Origin: Nocardia sp.
GTDB lineage: Bacteria > Actinomycetota > Actinomycetes > Mycobacteriales > Mycobacteriaceae
Length of the DNA stretch: 40,344 bases
Direction of reading: 5' to 3'
Assembly: GCF_025465275.1 (NCBI RefSeq)
Contig: NZ_JAODNK010000037.1
Coordinates: 1-40,344 of the forward strand
Shown piece after piece: positions 16,341 through 25,294 of this stretch. Position numbers and translations under genes: made by a program. Numbering within the stretch: position 1 is the stretch's first letter; the number at the start of each line of letters is the position of its first letter. Below the pieces are notes generated by a model, which worked only from the letters and a program-made list of their open reading frames with translations, searched no databases and had not been told where the DNA came from.

Positions 16341-19300
16341 ATGCGATCGGATAGCTCGGTGCAATTGGTGCGCCGGGGCGAGGCAGCCTCCCACCTCCGG
16401 GAGTGGGATGCCGCCCTCCGGCCGCTGTTCGACGACCCCGGCATCGATCCCGGCTGGCAGCCGTGGCAGGTGCTCGGCGGTCCGGGCTCGGGCAAGACCG
16501 CACTGCTGGTCGATATCGCGGCCGAACGTATTCTGGCCGGGGCGGATCCGGAATCGGTGCTGGTGCTCACCTATTCGAAACGGGCCGCCACCGCGGTGCG
16601 TAATGCCATTACTGTCCGAATTGCCGAGGCCGACCCATTGCTGGGTGGGGTACCAGGGGCCACTCGCGGCCCATTGGTGCGCACCCTGCACTCCTACGCC
16701 TTCGGACTCCTGCGCACCGTGTCGGCCACCCACGGCAATCCGCCGCCGCGGCTGCTCACCGGCTCCGAGCAGGACATTGTCATTCGAGAGATGCTGCGCG
16801 GCGAACTGGCCGACGAGGCGCCGGACTGGCCCGAAAGGCTGCATCCCGCACTGCCCGCCGCTGGATTCGCTGAACAGTTGCGGGATCTCATGCTGCGCGC
16901 CACCGAACGCGGCCTCGGGCCCGAGGACCTGATAGCGCTCGGCCATACCCACCGGCACCCCGAATGGGTCGCCGCCGGGCGATTCCACGAACGCTACGAG
17001 CAGATCATGCTGCTGCGCTGGTCGGTCGGTATGGACGTGCCGGAAGCCAGTGCGCCCGCCCTCGATGCCGCCGAACTGGTCGGCGCGGCCCTCGACGCCC
17101 TGCTGATCGACGCCGATCTGCTGGCCGCCGAACGCGATCGGCTGCGCACCATTCTCGTCGACGACGCCCAGCACCTGGATCCCCTTGCCGCCCAACTCGT
17201 TCGAGCCATCGGCAGCGGCGCCGCCACCACGGTCATCGCCGCCGACCCCGACCAATCCGTCTTCACCTTCCGCGGCGCCGACGCCCGCTTCGCCGCCGAC
17301 CCCGACGCGCCCGCCGACCGCCGAATCATTCTGCGCCACAACCACCGATCCGCCACCACCATCCAAGAGGTCGTCTCCCGCATCACCGCCCGCCTCCCCG
17401 GCGCCGGCGCTCACCGCATCCGTCCGGGTGCTCGCAATGCGGCGAACTTCCCGCGGGACATCACCACAGCGGTCGTCCCTCCGGATGCGCGCAACGGTCG
17501 AGGCGATGCATCGAACAGTCCGGGCGCCATCGCACCGAACGGCCGGGACCGTCTGGACGACTGGGATGGCCAGGACGACGAGACTCTCTGGGAGACTCCG
17601 CCATTCGAGGGCGAGGTGCGGGTGCAGGTACTCACTACCCCGGCCAAGGAGGCCGCCCTCATCGCCGACCACCTCCGTCGCGCCCACCTGACCCACGGCG
17701 TCCCATGGTCGAACATGGCCGTCATCGTCCGCTCGGTCCCGCTCTCCCTGGCCCCCCTGCGCCGCGCCCTGCTCGCCGCCGGCGTGCCCGTCCGCCAGCC
17801 TCCCGCCGACGTCCCCCTCGCCCGCCGCCGCGGCGCGGCCTGGGCCCTGCTCGCCCTGCGTGCTGTCACCGCAGGCGACCCCACCCGCGTCCGCCACCCC
17901 CGCCCCATTCCCTTCACCGCAGACGACGCCCTCGACCTCCTCGCCGGCCCCCTCGGCGGCGCGGACCAGATCAGCCTGCGGCGCCTCCGCCGCGGCATCC
18001 GCCGCACCGTCCTCGAGTACGGCTTTCCCGACCGCGCCCCCGAGGATCGCGACGGCGATGAGCCCAACCGGTCCGCCGATTACCTTGCGAGCGAGCGCTA
18101 TACGACTTCGGAATCGACGGTAGCGGAGGCCACCGACAGCGACGGCGCACGCCCGGGAGTCGCACCGAACGATTCGGTGACCGGTTCGGGCGACGCCGAC
18201 TCCGGTCGTATCGAATCGGCCGCGAATGCCGGCCCCGCGGTGTCGAAGTCTGCGGCCGCTGTGCAAGGCGGCGAGACCCGCCGTAGTGCCGAACGCTCGG
18301 CGGCGGATGTCGACGGTGGCGACGAGAGCACCGATCGCTATGCGGATTTGGATCGGTCGTCGGCGGAGATACTGCGGGATCTGTTGGTGGGAGCGGGGAA
18401 TCGGGTAATTCTCGAGCGGCTCACCGACGTGGAGGCCGCGCCGTTGCGGCGGGTGCTGAAGGCGCTGGGGCGGGCGCGGACGGTGCGGGGGGACGGCGGC
18501 GGGCTGGAGGACACGCTGTGGGGGTTGTGGACCGGGTCGACCCTGGAGCGGCGCTGGGTGGGGCAGTCCGAGCGCGGGGGAGCGGTCGGCATGCAGGCCG
18601 ATCGCGATCTCGATGCGGTGGTGGGGCTGTTCGAGGCCGCGGCGGCGTATGTCGACCGGCTGCCGCATGCCACCATCGAGGGTTTCGTGGAATACCTGGA
18701 GCAGCAGGTGATTCCGCAGGACAATGCGCCGCACACCGATCCGGGCGAGGCGGTGACCATCTGCAGTGCGCACGCCGCTGCGGGCCGGGAATGGGACACC
18801 GTCACCGTGGCCGCGGTGCAGGAGGGTATCTGGCCCAATCTGCGCCCGCGCGGCACCCTGCTCGGTGTCGAGGATCTGGTGGATCTGCTTGCCGGAGTGG
18901 GGGATACGGGTGAAAAGGTGAGCCGCGCGGCCCCGCTGCTCGCCGAGGAGCGGCGACTGCTGCTGGTGGCATGCAGCCGGGCGCGCCGCTCACTGCTGGT
19001 GACCGCGGTCGAATCCGTCACCGGCGACCAGGATCTGGTGCCCTCCCGTTTCCTCGCCGAACTCGATGCCGACACGGCCGACGGGCAGCCCGGCCGCATC
19101 CCGCCGCCGATCGACCCGGGCCGGGCGCTGGCCATGCACACCCTCATCGCCGAATTACGCAGTGCCGCATGTGATCCTGAGACCACTCCGGAGCGCCGCT
19201 CCCGCGCCGCGCGCCAACTGGCCCGGCTGGCGCGTGCCGGAGTACGTGGTGCGCACCCCGACGACTGGTACGGCACCGCCGAACTCTCCTCCGACAGCCC

Positions 19301-20114
19301 GCTCTGGAACAGCGAGGACGGCTCCGTCTCGCTCTCGCCCTCCACCGTGGAGCAGCTCAAGACCTGCCCGCTGCGCTGGGCGCTGGAACGGCACGGCGGC
19401 AGCGACGGCGAGAATCCGCACGCCCTCAAGGGCAATCTTGTGCACACCCTGGTGCAGGCCCTCGCCGGTCAGGTCACCGAGGCCCAGGTCAAGATCGCTC
19501 TGGTCAAGGCATGGAAGAAGGTCGACCCCACCGCGCGCGACGGCGAGAACTGGTATTCCCGAGCCGAATTGCGCCGCACCGAGACCATGGTCGACACCTT
19601 CCTGGCCTGGCTGCGCAATACCCGCGACGAACTCACCTCGATCGGCGTCGAGGTGCCGGTGGATTGCATCCTGCCCGCGCGCACACCCGGCGAACTCCCG
19701 GTGCGGATCAGCGGGCGCATGGACCGCCTCGAACGAGACGCCATGGGCCGCTTCGTCATCGTCGATGTGAAGACCGGCAAGACACCGATCACCAAACAGG
19801 CCGCCGAGGAGCACGCCCAGCTGGCCACCTATCAGGTAGCGGCCGCGGCGGGCGCACTCGGCGACGGCGAACCGGGCGGCGCGCGCCTGGTGTACGTGGC
19901 CAAACCCAGCGCCCGCGACGGCGCGGCCACCGAACGCATGCAGCCCGCACTGGACGACGGCGGAATCGAGTCGTGGCGCGGCGTGATCCACGATGCCGCC
20001 GCCTCCTCCACCGGACCCAGCTACCTGGCCATGCGCAATGAGGGCTGCCGCCACTGCAAGGTCGCGGGCAGCTGCCCCGTCCAGGACACGGGGCGCCAGG
20101 TGACCGACGAGTGA
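16341..20114 (+). CDS. adnA: AdnA: helicase-nuclease subunit of the AdnAB end-resection complex
   Basis: This is one subunit of the mycobacterial-type RecBCD/AddAB counterpart that unwinds and trims double-strand breaks. From ATG 16341 it has 1,257 residues, about 200 more than mycobacterial AdnA. The UvrD-like motor has Walker A GGPGSGKT at 46-53, a degenerate Walker B DDAQH at 274-278 (the usual form is DExQ) and DPDQSVFTFRGA near 302-313. The C-terminal RecB-type nuclease has DVK at 1142-1144. It also has four cysteines spaced for an AddB-type [4Fe-4S] cluster: Cys1009, then Cys1236, Cys1239 and Cys1245. Low-complexity insertions occupy about 363-420 and 562-672. Starts at GTG 16308 or 16338 are possible; none has a ribosome site. 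It overlaps adnB by four bases. Confidence 0.93.
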   Translation: MRSDSSVQLVRRGEAASHLREWDAALRPLFDDPGIDPGWQPWQVLGGPGSGKTALLVDIAAERILAGADPESVLVLTYSKRAATAVRNAITVRIAEADPLLGGVPGATRGPLVRTLHSYAFGLLRTVSATHGNPPPRLLTGSEQDIVIREMLRGELADEAPDWPERLHPALPAAGFAEQLRDLMLRATERGLGPEDLIALGHTHRHPEWVAAGRFHERYEQIMLLRWSVGMDVPEASAPALDAAELVGAALDALLIDADLLAAERDRLRTILVDDAQHLDPLAAQLVRAIGSGAATTVIAADPDQSVFTFRGADARFAADPDAPADRRIILRHNHRSATTIQEVVSRITARLPGAGAHRIRPGARNAANFPRDITTAVVPPDARNGRGDASNSPGAIAPNGRDRLDDWDGQDDETLWETPPFEGEVRVQVLTTPAKEAALIADHLRRAHLTHGVPWSNMAVIVRSVPLSLAPLRRALLAAGVPVRQPPADVPLARRRGAAWALLALRAVTAGDPTRVRHPRPIPFTADDALDLLAGPLGGADQISLRRLRRGIRRTVLEYGFPDRAPEDRDGDEPNRSADYLASERYTTSESTVAEATDSDGARPGVAPNDSVTGSGDADSGRIESAANAGPAVSKSAAAVQGGETRRSAERSAADVDGGDESTDRYADLDRSSAEILRDLLVGAGNRVILERLTDVEAAPLRRVLKALGRARTVRGDGGGLEDTLWGLWTGSTLERRWVGQSERGGAVGMQADRDLDAVVGLFEAAAAYVDRLPHATIEGFVEYLEQQVIPQDNAPHTDPGEAVTICSAHAAAGREWDTVTVAAVQEGIWPNLRPRGTLLGVEDLVDLLAGVGDTGEKVSRAAPLLAEERRLLLVACSRARRSLLVTAVESVTGDQDLVPSRFLAELDADTADGQPGRIPPPIDPGRALAMHTLIAELRSAACDPETTPERRSRAARQLARLARAGVRGAHPDDWYGTAELSSDSPLWNSEDGSVSLSPSTVEQLKTCPLRWALERHGGSDGENPHALKGNLVHTLVQALAGQVTEAQVKIALVKAWKKVDPTARDGENWYSRAELRRTETMVDTFLAWLRNTRDELTSIGVEVPVDCILPARTPGELPVRISGRMDRLERDAMGRFVIVDVKTGKTPITKQAAEEHAQLATYQVAAAAGALGDGEPGGARLVYVAKPSARDGAATERMQPALDDGGIESWRGVIHDAAASSTGPSYLAMRNEGCRHCKVAGSCPVQDTGRQVTDE

Positions 20115-23100
20115 GCATCACTCCTCGTCAACTCGCCGACGCCCTGGGCCTGCCGCCCCCCACCGACGAGCAGGCCGCTGTCATCTCGGCGCCGATCGGT
20201 CCCACCCTGGTGGTGGCCGGCGCGGGCGCGGGCAAGACCGAGACCATGGCCTCCCGCGTGGTGTGGATGGTCGCCAACGGCCTGGTCGAACCCGAACAGG
20301 TGCTCGGCCTCACGTTCACCCGAAAAGCCGCCCAGCAGTTGACCACTCGTATCCGCACCCGGCTGGCCCGGTTGGCGGGAGCGCCGGTGCTCCGCGATAT
20401 CGACCCCACCGGCCGGCTGCGCGGCCTGCTCACCGGCTCCGAACCGGAGATCAGCACCTACCACTCCTACGCCGGCCGCCTGCTCACCGAATACGGCCTG
20501 CTGCTGCCCGTCGAGCCGACCGCCACCCTGCTCACCCAGACCCAGCTGTGGCAATTGGCCTATCGCGTCGTCTCCACCTGGGACGGCGATCTCGAGACCG
20601 ATCGCAGCCCCGTCTCCGTCACCGAAGCGGTGCTGGCGCTCTCCGGTCAGCTCGCCGAACACCTGGTGGAGCCTCGCCAATTGGCCACCGCCCATGTGGA
20701 ATTGGAGCGGCTGATCTTCACGCTCCCGGCAGGTCCACGCCAGAAGGGCGGCCCCAAGAAGACTCTCACCGATCTTGTCGACACCCAGCACGAACGAGTT
20801 TCCCTGCTGCCGCTGGTGGAGCGCCTCGCCGAAGAGCTGCGCCGCCGCGGTGCATTGGACTTCGGCGCCCAAATGTCGCTCGCCGCCCGGCTCGCCGCAC
20901 TGCACGCCGAGGTCAGCGTCGCTGAACGCACCCGCTTCCGCCTCGTCCTACTCGACGAATACCAGGACACCGGCCACTCCCAGCGCATCCTGCTCTCCGC
21001 CCTCTTCGGCGGCGTCCACACCGTCCCGCCCGCTGACGCTGGTGAACGAGCAACCCGGGAGCAGCCGCTCGATTCGCCCGGGGGCACTGTGGCGCAGGGG
21101 AATCGCACTGCGGACGGTGATCGGGCTGCACGTGAGCACGCATATGAGGGCGAGCCCGCCGATCGTGCCGGAGAGTCCGCCGGGCCGCAGCCGCTGGCGG
21201 TGACGGCCGTCGGTGATCCGATGCAGTCGATTTATGGTTGGCGCGGTGCGTCGGCAGCCAACCTGCCACGATTCGCCACCGACTTCCCCAGCGCACCAGG
21301 GGTTCCCGCGCCGATCCTGCCGCTCATGACCAGCTGGCGAAATCCCCCGGAGGCCTTGGATCTGGCGAATCTGGTGGCGGATCCACTGCGAATCGCAGCC
21401 GCCGCGGGCGGCGGGGTCACGGTGGACGCGCTGCGGCCGCGACCGGGCGCGACACCGGGTCTGGTGGCCTTGGCGCTCACGGATACCGTTGCGGATGAAC
21501 GGGTTTGGGTGGCAGAGCGGATCAAGGCCGAATGGGAGGCGGCGGCGGACGCGGGGTCGGAGCCACCCACCTCGGCGGTACTGGTGCGGCGCAATGCCGA
21601 TGCCGCACCGCTGGCCGAAGCCCTGCGCGAGCAGGGTCTGCCGGTGGAGATCGTCGGCCTGGGCGGGCTGCTGCACACCCCCGAGGTCGCCGATATCGTT
21701 GCGACACTGCGCTTGATCGCCGATCCCGCCGCCGGTGGCGCGGCGATGCGCATTCTCACCGGGGCCCGCTGGCGCATCGGCGTCGCCGATATCGCCGCAC
21801 TGTCCCGGCGGGCCCGCGAGCTCTCCATTCGCCGGCCGCCCGGCCAATCGACGGATATCACCGATACGGCCGGGCTGGACGCGGCCCTGCGGGAAGTCGC
21901 CCCGGAGCCCGCCGAACGCGCGGGACTGGGCGATGCCATCGCTGATCCCGGTGCGGCAGAACAGTATTCGGCGACCGGATATGCGCGCATCGTGGTGCTC
22001 GGCCAAGAACTCGGCGCTTTGCGTGAGCGCGGCGGACAACCCCTCGCCGAACTGGTCGCCGATGTGGAACGCACCATCGGCGTCGGCGTGGAGACCCAGG
22101 CTCGGCGGGCCGTCGCAGCGGCCGGGCGCGAACATCTCGACGCCTTCGCCGATGTGGTCGCCGGCTACTCGGCCGACCATCGCTCCTCCCTCAGCGGCCT
22201 GCTCGACTTCCTGTCCGCCGCAGAAGAAGTCGAGAACGGTCTGGAGCCCGGCGAAGTCGAAGTGGCACACGATCGGGTGCAGGTGCTCACCGTGCACGCC
22301 GCCAAGGGCCTGGAGTGGGAGGTGGTGGCCGTCCCGCACGTGGTCGACGGCACCTTCCCCTCGGGCACCGGCACCACCACCTGGATGGGCGCACTCGCCG
22401 AACTCCCCACCCACCTGCGCGGCGACCGGCGATCCGAGGGTGCGGGCGACGGCGTGCCCGTCCTGAATCTCGACGATATCTACGATCGCTCCGACCTGGA
22501 ACGCGCGCTCGACTCGCACAAGAAGGCCCTCGCCCGCCGCCGTCTGGACGAGGACCGCCGCCTGTTCTATGTGGCCCTCACCCGCACCGAACGCGCGCTC
22601 TTCGTCTCCGCCCACCACTGGGCGGAGACCGGCGCGAAACCCAAGGGCCCCTCCGATTTCCTGCTCGAACTGAAGCAGGCCACCGAAACCCCCGGCTCCG
22701 CCCTCTCCCGTGGTGTGCGCATCGACCGCTGGGATGATCCGCCCCTGCCCGATACCGCCAACCCCTTCACCGACAACCCGCTCACCGCCTCCTGGCCGCG
22801 CGATCCGCTCGGCGCCCGCCGCGAATCTGTGGAGGAGGGTGCGGCGCTGGTCAAGACGGCTCTCACCACACTGCATGTCGAATCCCAGCCCGAGCAGATC
22901 GAATTCGACTTCGGCCTGACCGACTCGGCCGACGACGTACCGGCCGAATTCGACAGCGACGCAGCGGATTCAGCCGACGAGCCGGACTTCGACGATCCCG
23001 AGGGCTGGGCATCGGACGTGGACGCCCTGATCGCCGAGCATCTCGCCGCCGATCAAGCGATCCGCGAGGTCGAACTCCCCGGCCAGCTCGCCGCCACCGC

Positions 23101-23965
23101 CCTGGTGGATCTGCGTGCCGATCCCGCCAAACTCGCTGCCCGCCTGCGCCGTCCGCTGCCGTACCCGCCGAGTCCGTTCACCCGCCGCGGCACCGCCTTC
23201 CACGCCTGGCTGCAACGCTGGTTCGGCGCGGGCCGGTTGCTCGGCTTCGACGAACTCCCCGGCGCGGCCGATACCTCCGACAATGACGCCGAACTCGTCC
23301 GGCTGCAGGAGGCCTTCCTCGCCTCCCAGTGGGCCGACCGCAATCCGATCGAGGTCGAGGTCTCCTTCGAAACCTCGCTGGCCGGCACCGTGATTCGCGG
23401 CCGCATGGATGCCGTCTTCCGGCAGCCCGACGGAACCTGGATCGTCGTCGACTGGAAGACCGGCGGTGAACCCACTGTCGCCGAGGAGGATTCGGTCGCC
23501 ATCCAGCTCGCCGTCTACCGCCTCGCCTGGGCCCGCCTGGAGGCCGCCCGCACCGGCGCCCCCGAGGCCGACGTGCTCGCCCGCACCACCGCCGCTTTCC
23601 ACTACGTCCGTACCCTCCGCACCATCGCCCCCGAACACCTCGCGGGCCCGGAGGAACTCGCGAATCTCATTACCACCGCGGCCCCGAGGCGAGTTGTCAC
23701 CGAACCCGAGCCCGCCTCGAAACCGCGCAGCGCCCCCGGACGCCGCGGCGCCGACCCGGAGGCACTCCCGCACATGGACGTCGATTCGCTTCGACGCCAG
23801 CCGGATTCGTCACGGGTCCCCGATCCGGAACCCCCGCCGGACGAGAACTTCCCACCGGAATTCCCGTTCGAGGCGACCACCCCGGCACGCCCGGAGGCCG
23901 AATCCCCGCCCGACTTCGAGCCCCCGCCGGATCCGGAATCCCTGCCCCCGGAGCTGATTCGGTAG
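20111..23965 (+). CDS. adnB: AdnB: helicase-nuclease subunit of the AdnAB end-resection complex
   Basis: The 1,284-residue partner of AdnA starts at GTG 20111, overlapping the adnA stop (GTGA). Its motor motifs are canonical: Walker A GAGAGKTE at 37-44, LLDEYQDT with Asp282-Glu283, GDPMQSIYGWRG starting at 368, [10 protein letters not shown] near 728 and RLFYVALTRTE near 817. The RecB-type nuclease has IRGRMDAV, then VVDWKTGGEP with Asp1114 and Lys1116, and QLAVYRLAW. No iron-sulfur cysteines are seen. Two features make it longer than mycobacterial AdnB. One is a hydrophilic insertion of about 55-60 residues between Walker B and the GDPMQ motif (about 304-360). The other is an acidic, proline-rich tail from about 1205 to the end (repeated PPPD/PPEF-type words). 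Confidence 0.95.
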   Translation: MSITPRQLADALGLPPPTDEQAAVISAPIGPTLVVAGAGAGKTETMASRVVWMVANGLVEPEQVLGLTFTRKAAQQLTTRIRTRLARLAGAPVLRDIDPTGRLRGLLTGSEPEISTYHSYAGRLLTEYGLLLPVEPTATLLTQTQLWQLAYRVVSTWDGDLETDRSPVSVTEAVLALSGQLAEHLVEPRQLATAHVELERLIFTLPAGPRQKGGPKKTLTDLVDTQHERVSLLPLVERLAEELRRRGALDFGAQMSLAARLAALHAEVSVAERTRFRLVLLDEYQDTGHSQRILLSALFGGVHTVPPADAGERATREQPLDSPGGTVAQGNRTADGDRAAREHAYEGEPADRAGESAGPQPLAVTAVGDPMQSIYGWRGASAANLPRFATDFPSAPGVPAPILPLMTSWRNPPEALDLANLVADPLRIAAAAGGGVTVDALRPRPGATPGLVALALTDTVADERVWVAERIKAEWEAAADAGSEPPTSAVLVRRNADAAPLAEALREQGLPVEIVGLGGLLHTPEVADIVATLRLIADPAAGGAAMRILTGARWRIGVADIAALSRRARELSIRRPPGQSTDITDTAGLDAALREVAPEPAERAGLGDAIADPGAAEQYSATGYARIVVLGQELGALRERGGQPLAELVADVERTIGVGVETQARRAVAAAGREHLDAFADVVAGYSADHRSSLSGLLDFLSAAEEVENGLEPGEVEVAHDRVQVLTVHAAKGLEWEVVAVPHVVDGTFPSGTGTTTWMGALAELPTHLRGDRRSEGAGDGVPVLNLDDIYDRSDLERALDSHKKALARRRLDEDRRLFYVALTRTERALFVSAHHWAETGAKPKGPSDFLLELKQATETPGSALSRGVRIDRWDDPPLPDTANPFTDNPLTASWPRDPLGARRESVEEGAALVKTALTTLHVESQPEQIEFDFGLTDSADDVPAEFDSDAADSADEPDFDDPEGWASDVDALIAEHLAADQAIREVELPGQLAATALVDLRADPAKLAARLRRPLPYPPSPFTRRGTAFHAWLQRWFGAGRLLGFDELPGAADTSDNDAELVRLQEAFLASQWADRNPIEVEVSFETSLAGTVIRGRMDAVFRQPDGTWIVVDWKTGGEPTVAEEDSVAIQLAVYRLAWARLEAARTGAPEADVLARTTAAFHYVRTLRTIAPEHLAGPEELANLITTAAPRRVVTEPEPASKPRSAPGRRGADPEALPHMDVDSLRRQPDSSRVPDPEPPPDENFPPEFPFEATTPARPEAESPPDFEPPPDPESLPPELIR

Positions 23966-24065
23966 TGGCGACGCGCCCGCGACCGACACCCCGTTGCGGG
24001 CGGCGGGCAGGTACGCTCCGGACCTGTGCCGCAGGAAGACGTCCCCGAAATGGCTGGTGATTCGC

Positions 24066-25124
24066 GTGTTCGGTGATTCTTCGAGGGGTTTGGCTCATCT
24101 CACCGACCGCCCGGATTTCGCGCTGGTCGGCATTCTGCGAGTGCCTACAGCGCAGGCCAGCCCCTGGCAGGCGCTGGTGCGGCGACTGGGCATGGCGGTG
24201 CTGCTGCTGGCCGTCGCCACCGCGGTGGTGTACTTCGGCCGCGACGGCTATCACGACAATGCCCGCGAGCGCATGTCGCTGCTGGACTCCGCGTACTACG
24301 CGACGGTCTCGCTGTCGACCACCGGCTACGGCGACATCACACCGGTCACCCCCACCGCGCGGCTCATCAATATTCTCGTGGTCACCCCGCTGCGGATCCT
24401 CTTCCTCATCGTCTTGGTCGGCACCACGCTGGCCGTACTCACCGAACGATCCCGGCAGGCTTTCAAGATTCAGCGATGGAGGCACAGCGTGCGTAATCAC
24501 ACCGTGGTCGTCGGCTACGGCACCAAGGGCCGCACCGCGATCGATGCCATGCTCGGCGACGGCGTGCAGGCCTCCAATATCGTTGTCGTCGATACCGATC
24601 CCGTGGTGCTCGAGGCCGCCGCCAATGCCGGTCTGGTGACGGTGCTCGGCTCGGCCACCAGGTCCGATGTGCTGCACCTGGCGGGCGTCGCCCGCGCGTC
24701 CGCTGTGGTGGTCGCGGCCAATCGCGACGACACCGCCGTCCTGGTCACCCTCACCGCCCGCGAGATCAACCCGAAGGCGCGCATCTCCGCCGCCGTCCGC
24801 GAGGCCGAAAACACCCATCTGCTGCGCCAATCCGGCGCGGACTCGGTGGTGGTCTCCTCCGAAACCGCGGGCCGCCTGCTCGGCATCGCCACCACCACCC
24901 CCAGCGTCGTGGAAATGATCGAAGACCTGCTCACCCCCGAGGCCGGCTTCGCCATCTCCGAACGTGAGGTCGATCCCGAGGAAGTGGGCGGCTCACCCCG
25001 CCACCTCCGCGACATCGTCCTCGGCGTGGTCCGGGCCGGTGTCCTCATCCGCGTCGGCGATCCGGACACCGACGCCCTGGAAACCAGCGACAAACTCCTC
25101 TACCTGCGCCGCGTCCAATCCTGA
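24066..25124 (+). CDS. Potassium channel with RCK (TrkA-N) domain
   Basis: This is a two-helix K+ channel fused to a cytoplasmic regulatory domain, 352 residues, matching the roughly 355 of Rv3200c. Helix 1 is LGMAVLLLAVATAVVYF, followed by the pore loop TVSLSTTGYGDITP with the selectivity filter TGYGD. Helix 2 is ILVVTPLRILFLIVLVGTT. The RCK Rossmann fold begins VVVGYGTKGRTAIDAML and continues with VLGSATRSDVLHLAGV. GTG 24066 is preferred because GGTGAT, matching the 16S tail, lies four bases upstream. GTG 24057 or TTG 23994 in the same frame remain possible. It follows adnB by about 100 bp on the same strand. Confidence 0.92.
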   Translation: MFGDSSRGLAHLTDRPDFALVGILRVPTAQASPWQALVRRLGMAVLLLAVATAVVYFGRDGYHDNARERMSLLDSAYYATVSLSTTGYGDITPVTPTARLINILVVTPLRILFLIVLVGTTLAVLTERSRQAFKIQRWRHSVRNHTVVVGYGTKGRTAIDAMLGDGVQASNIVVVDTDPVVLEAAANAGLVTVLGSATRSDVLHLAGVARASAVVVAANRDDTAVLVTLTAREINPKARISAAVREAENTHLLRQSGADSVVVSSETAGRLLGIATTTPSVVEMIEDLLTPEAGFAISEREVDPEEVGGSPRHLRDIVLGVVRAGVLIRVGDPDTDALETSDKLLYLRRVQS

Positions 25125-25158
25125 CCCCTGAGTTCGCGGCCCGCCCCGTTTTGGACTG

Positions 25159-25222
25159 CGGCTCCATAGACCTGCGCCTTGGAGCGGGGGAGCGAACGGC
25201 TCCATAGACCTGCGCCTTGGAG
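25159..25222. repeat. Two direct copies of a 26-bp intergenic repeat
   Basis: Identical 26-bp segments lie at 25159-25184 and 25197-25222, offset by 38 bp. Each contains GGCTCCATAGACC and TGCGCCTTGGAG. They sit in the 170-bp gap between the channel gene and nudC, followed by a purine-rich stretch (25221-25245). No gene or hairpin with a T run is visible here. Confidence 0.85.
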
Positions 25223-25294
25223 GAGCGGAGGGAGGGAAGAACGGGGTGACAGGGCCGCGAACCCGCCGCAGCGAAGCGGAGGCAAATAGGCACA

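Noticed and set aside
16199..16570. Extended N-terminus for the LipV-like hydrolase
   Set aside because: The added residues overlap adnA, show no homology, and a good ribosome site supports ATG 16198.
16107..18773. 888-codon minus-strand frame over adnA
   Set aside because: It lies opposite clear helicase motifs, and its product is a low-complexity Gly/Arg/Val sequence.
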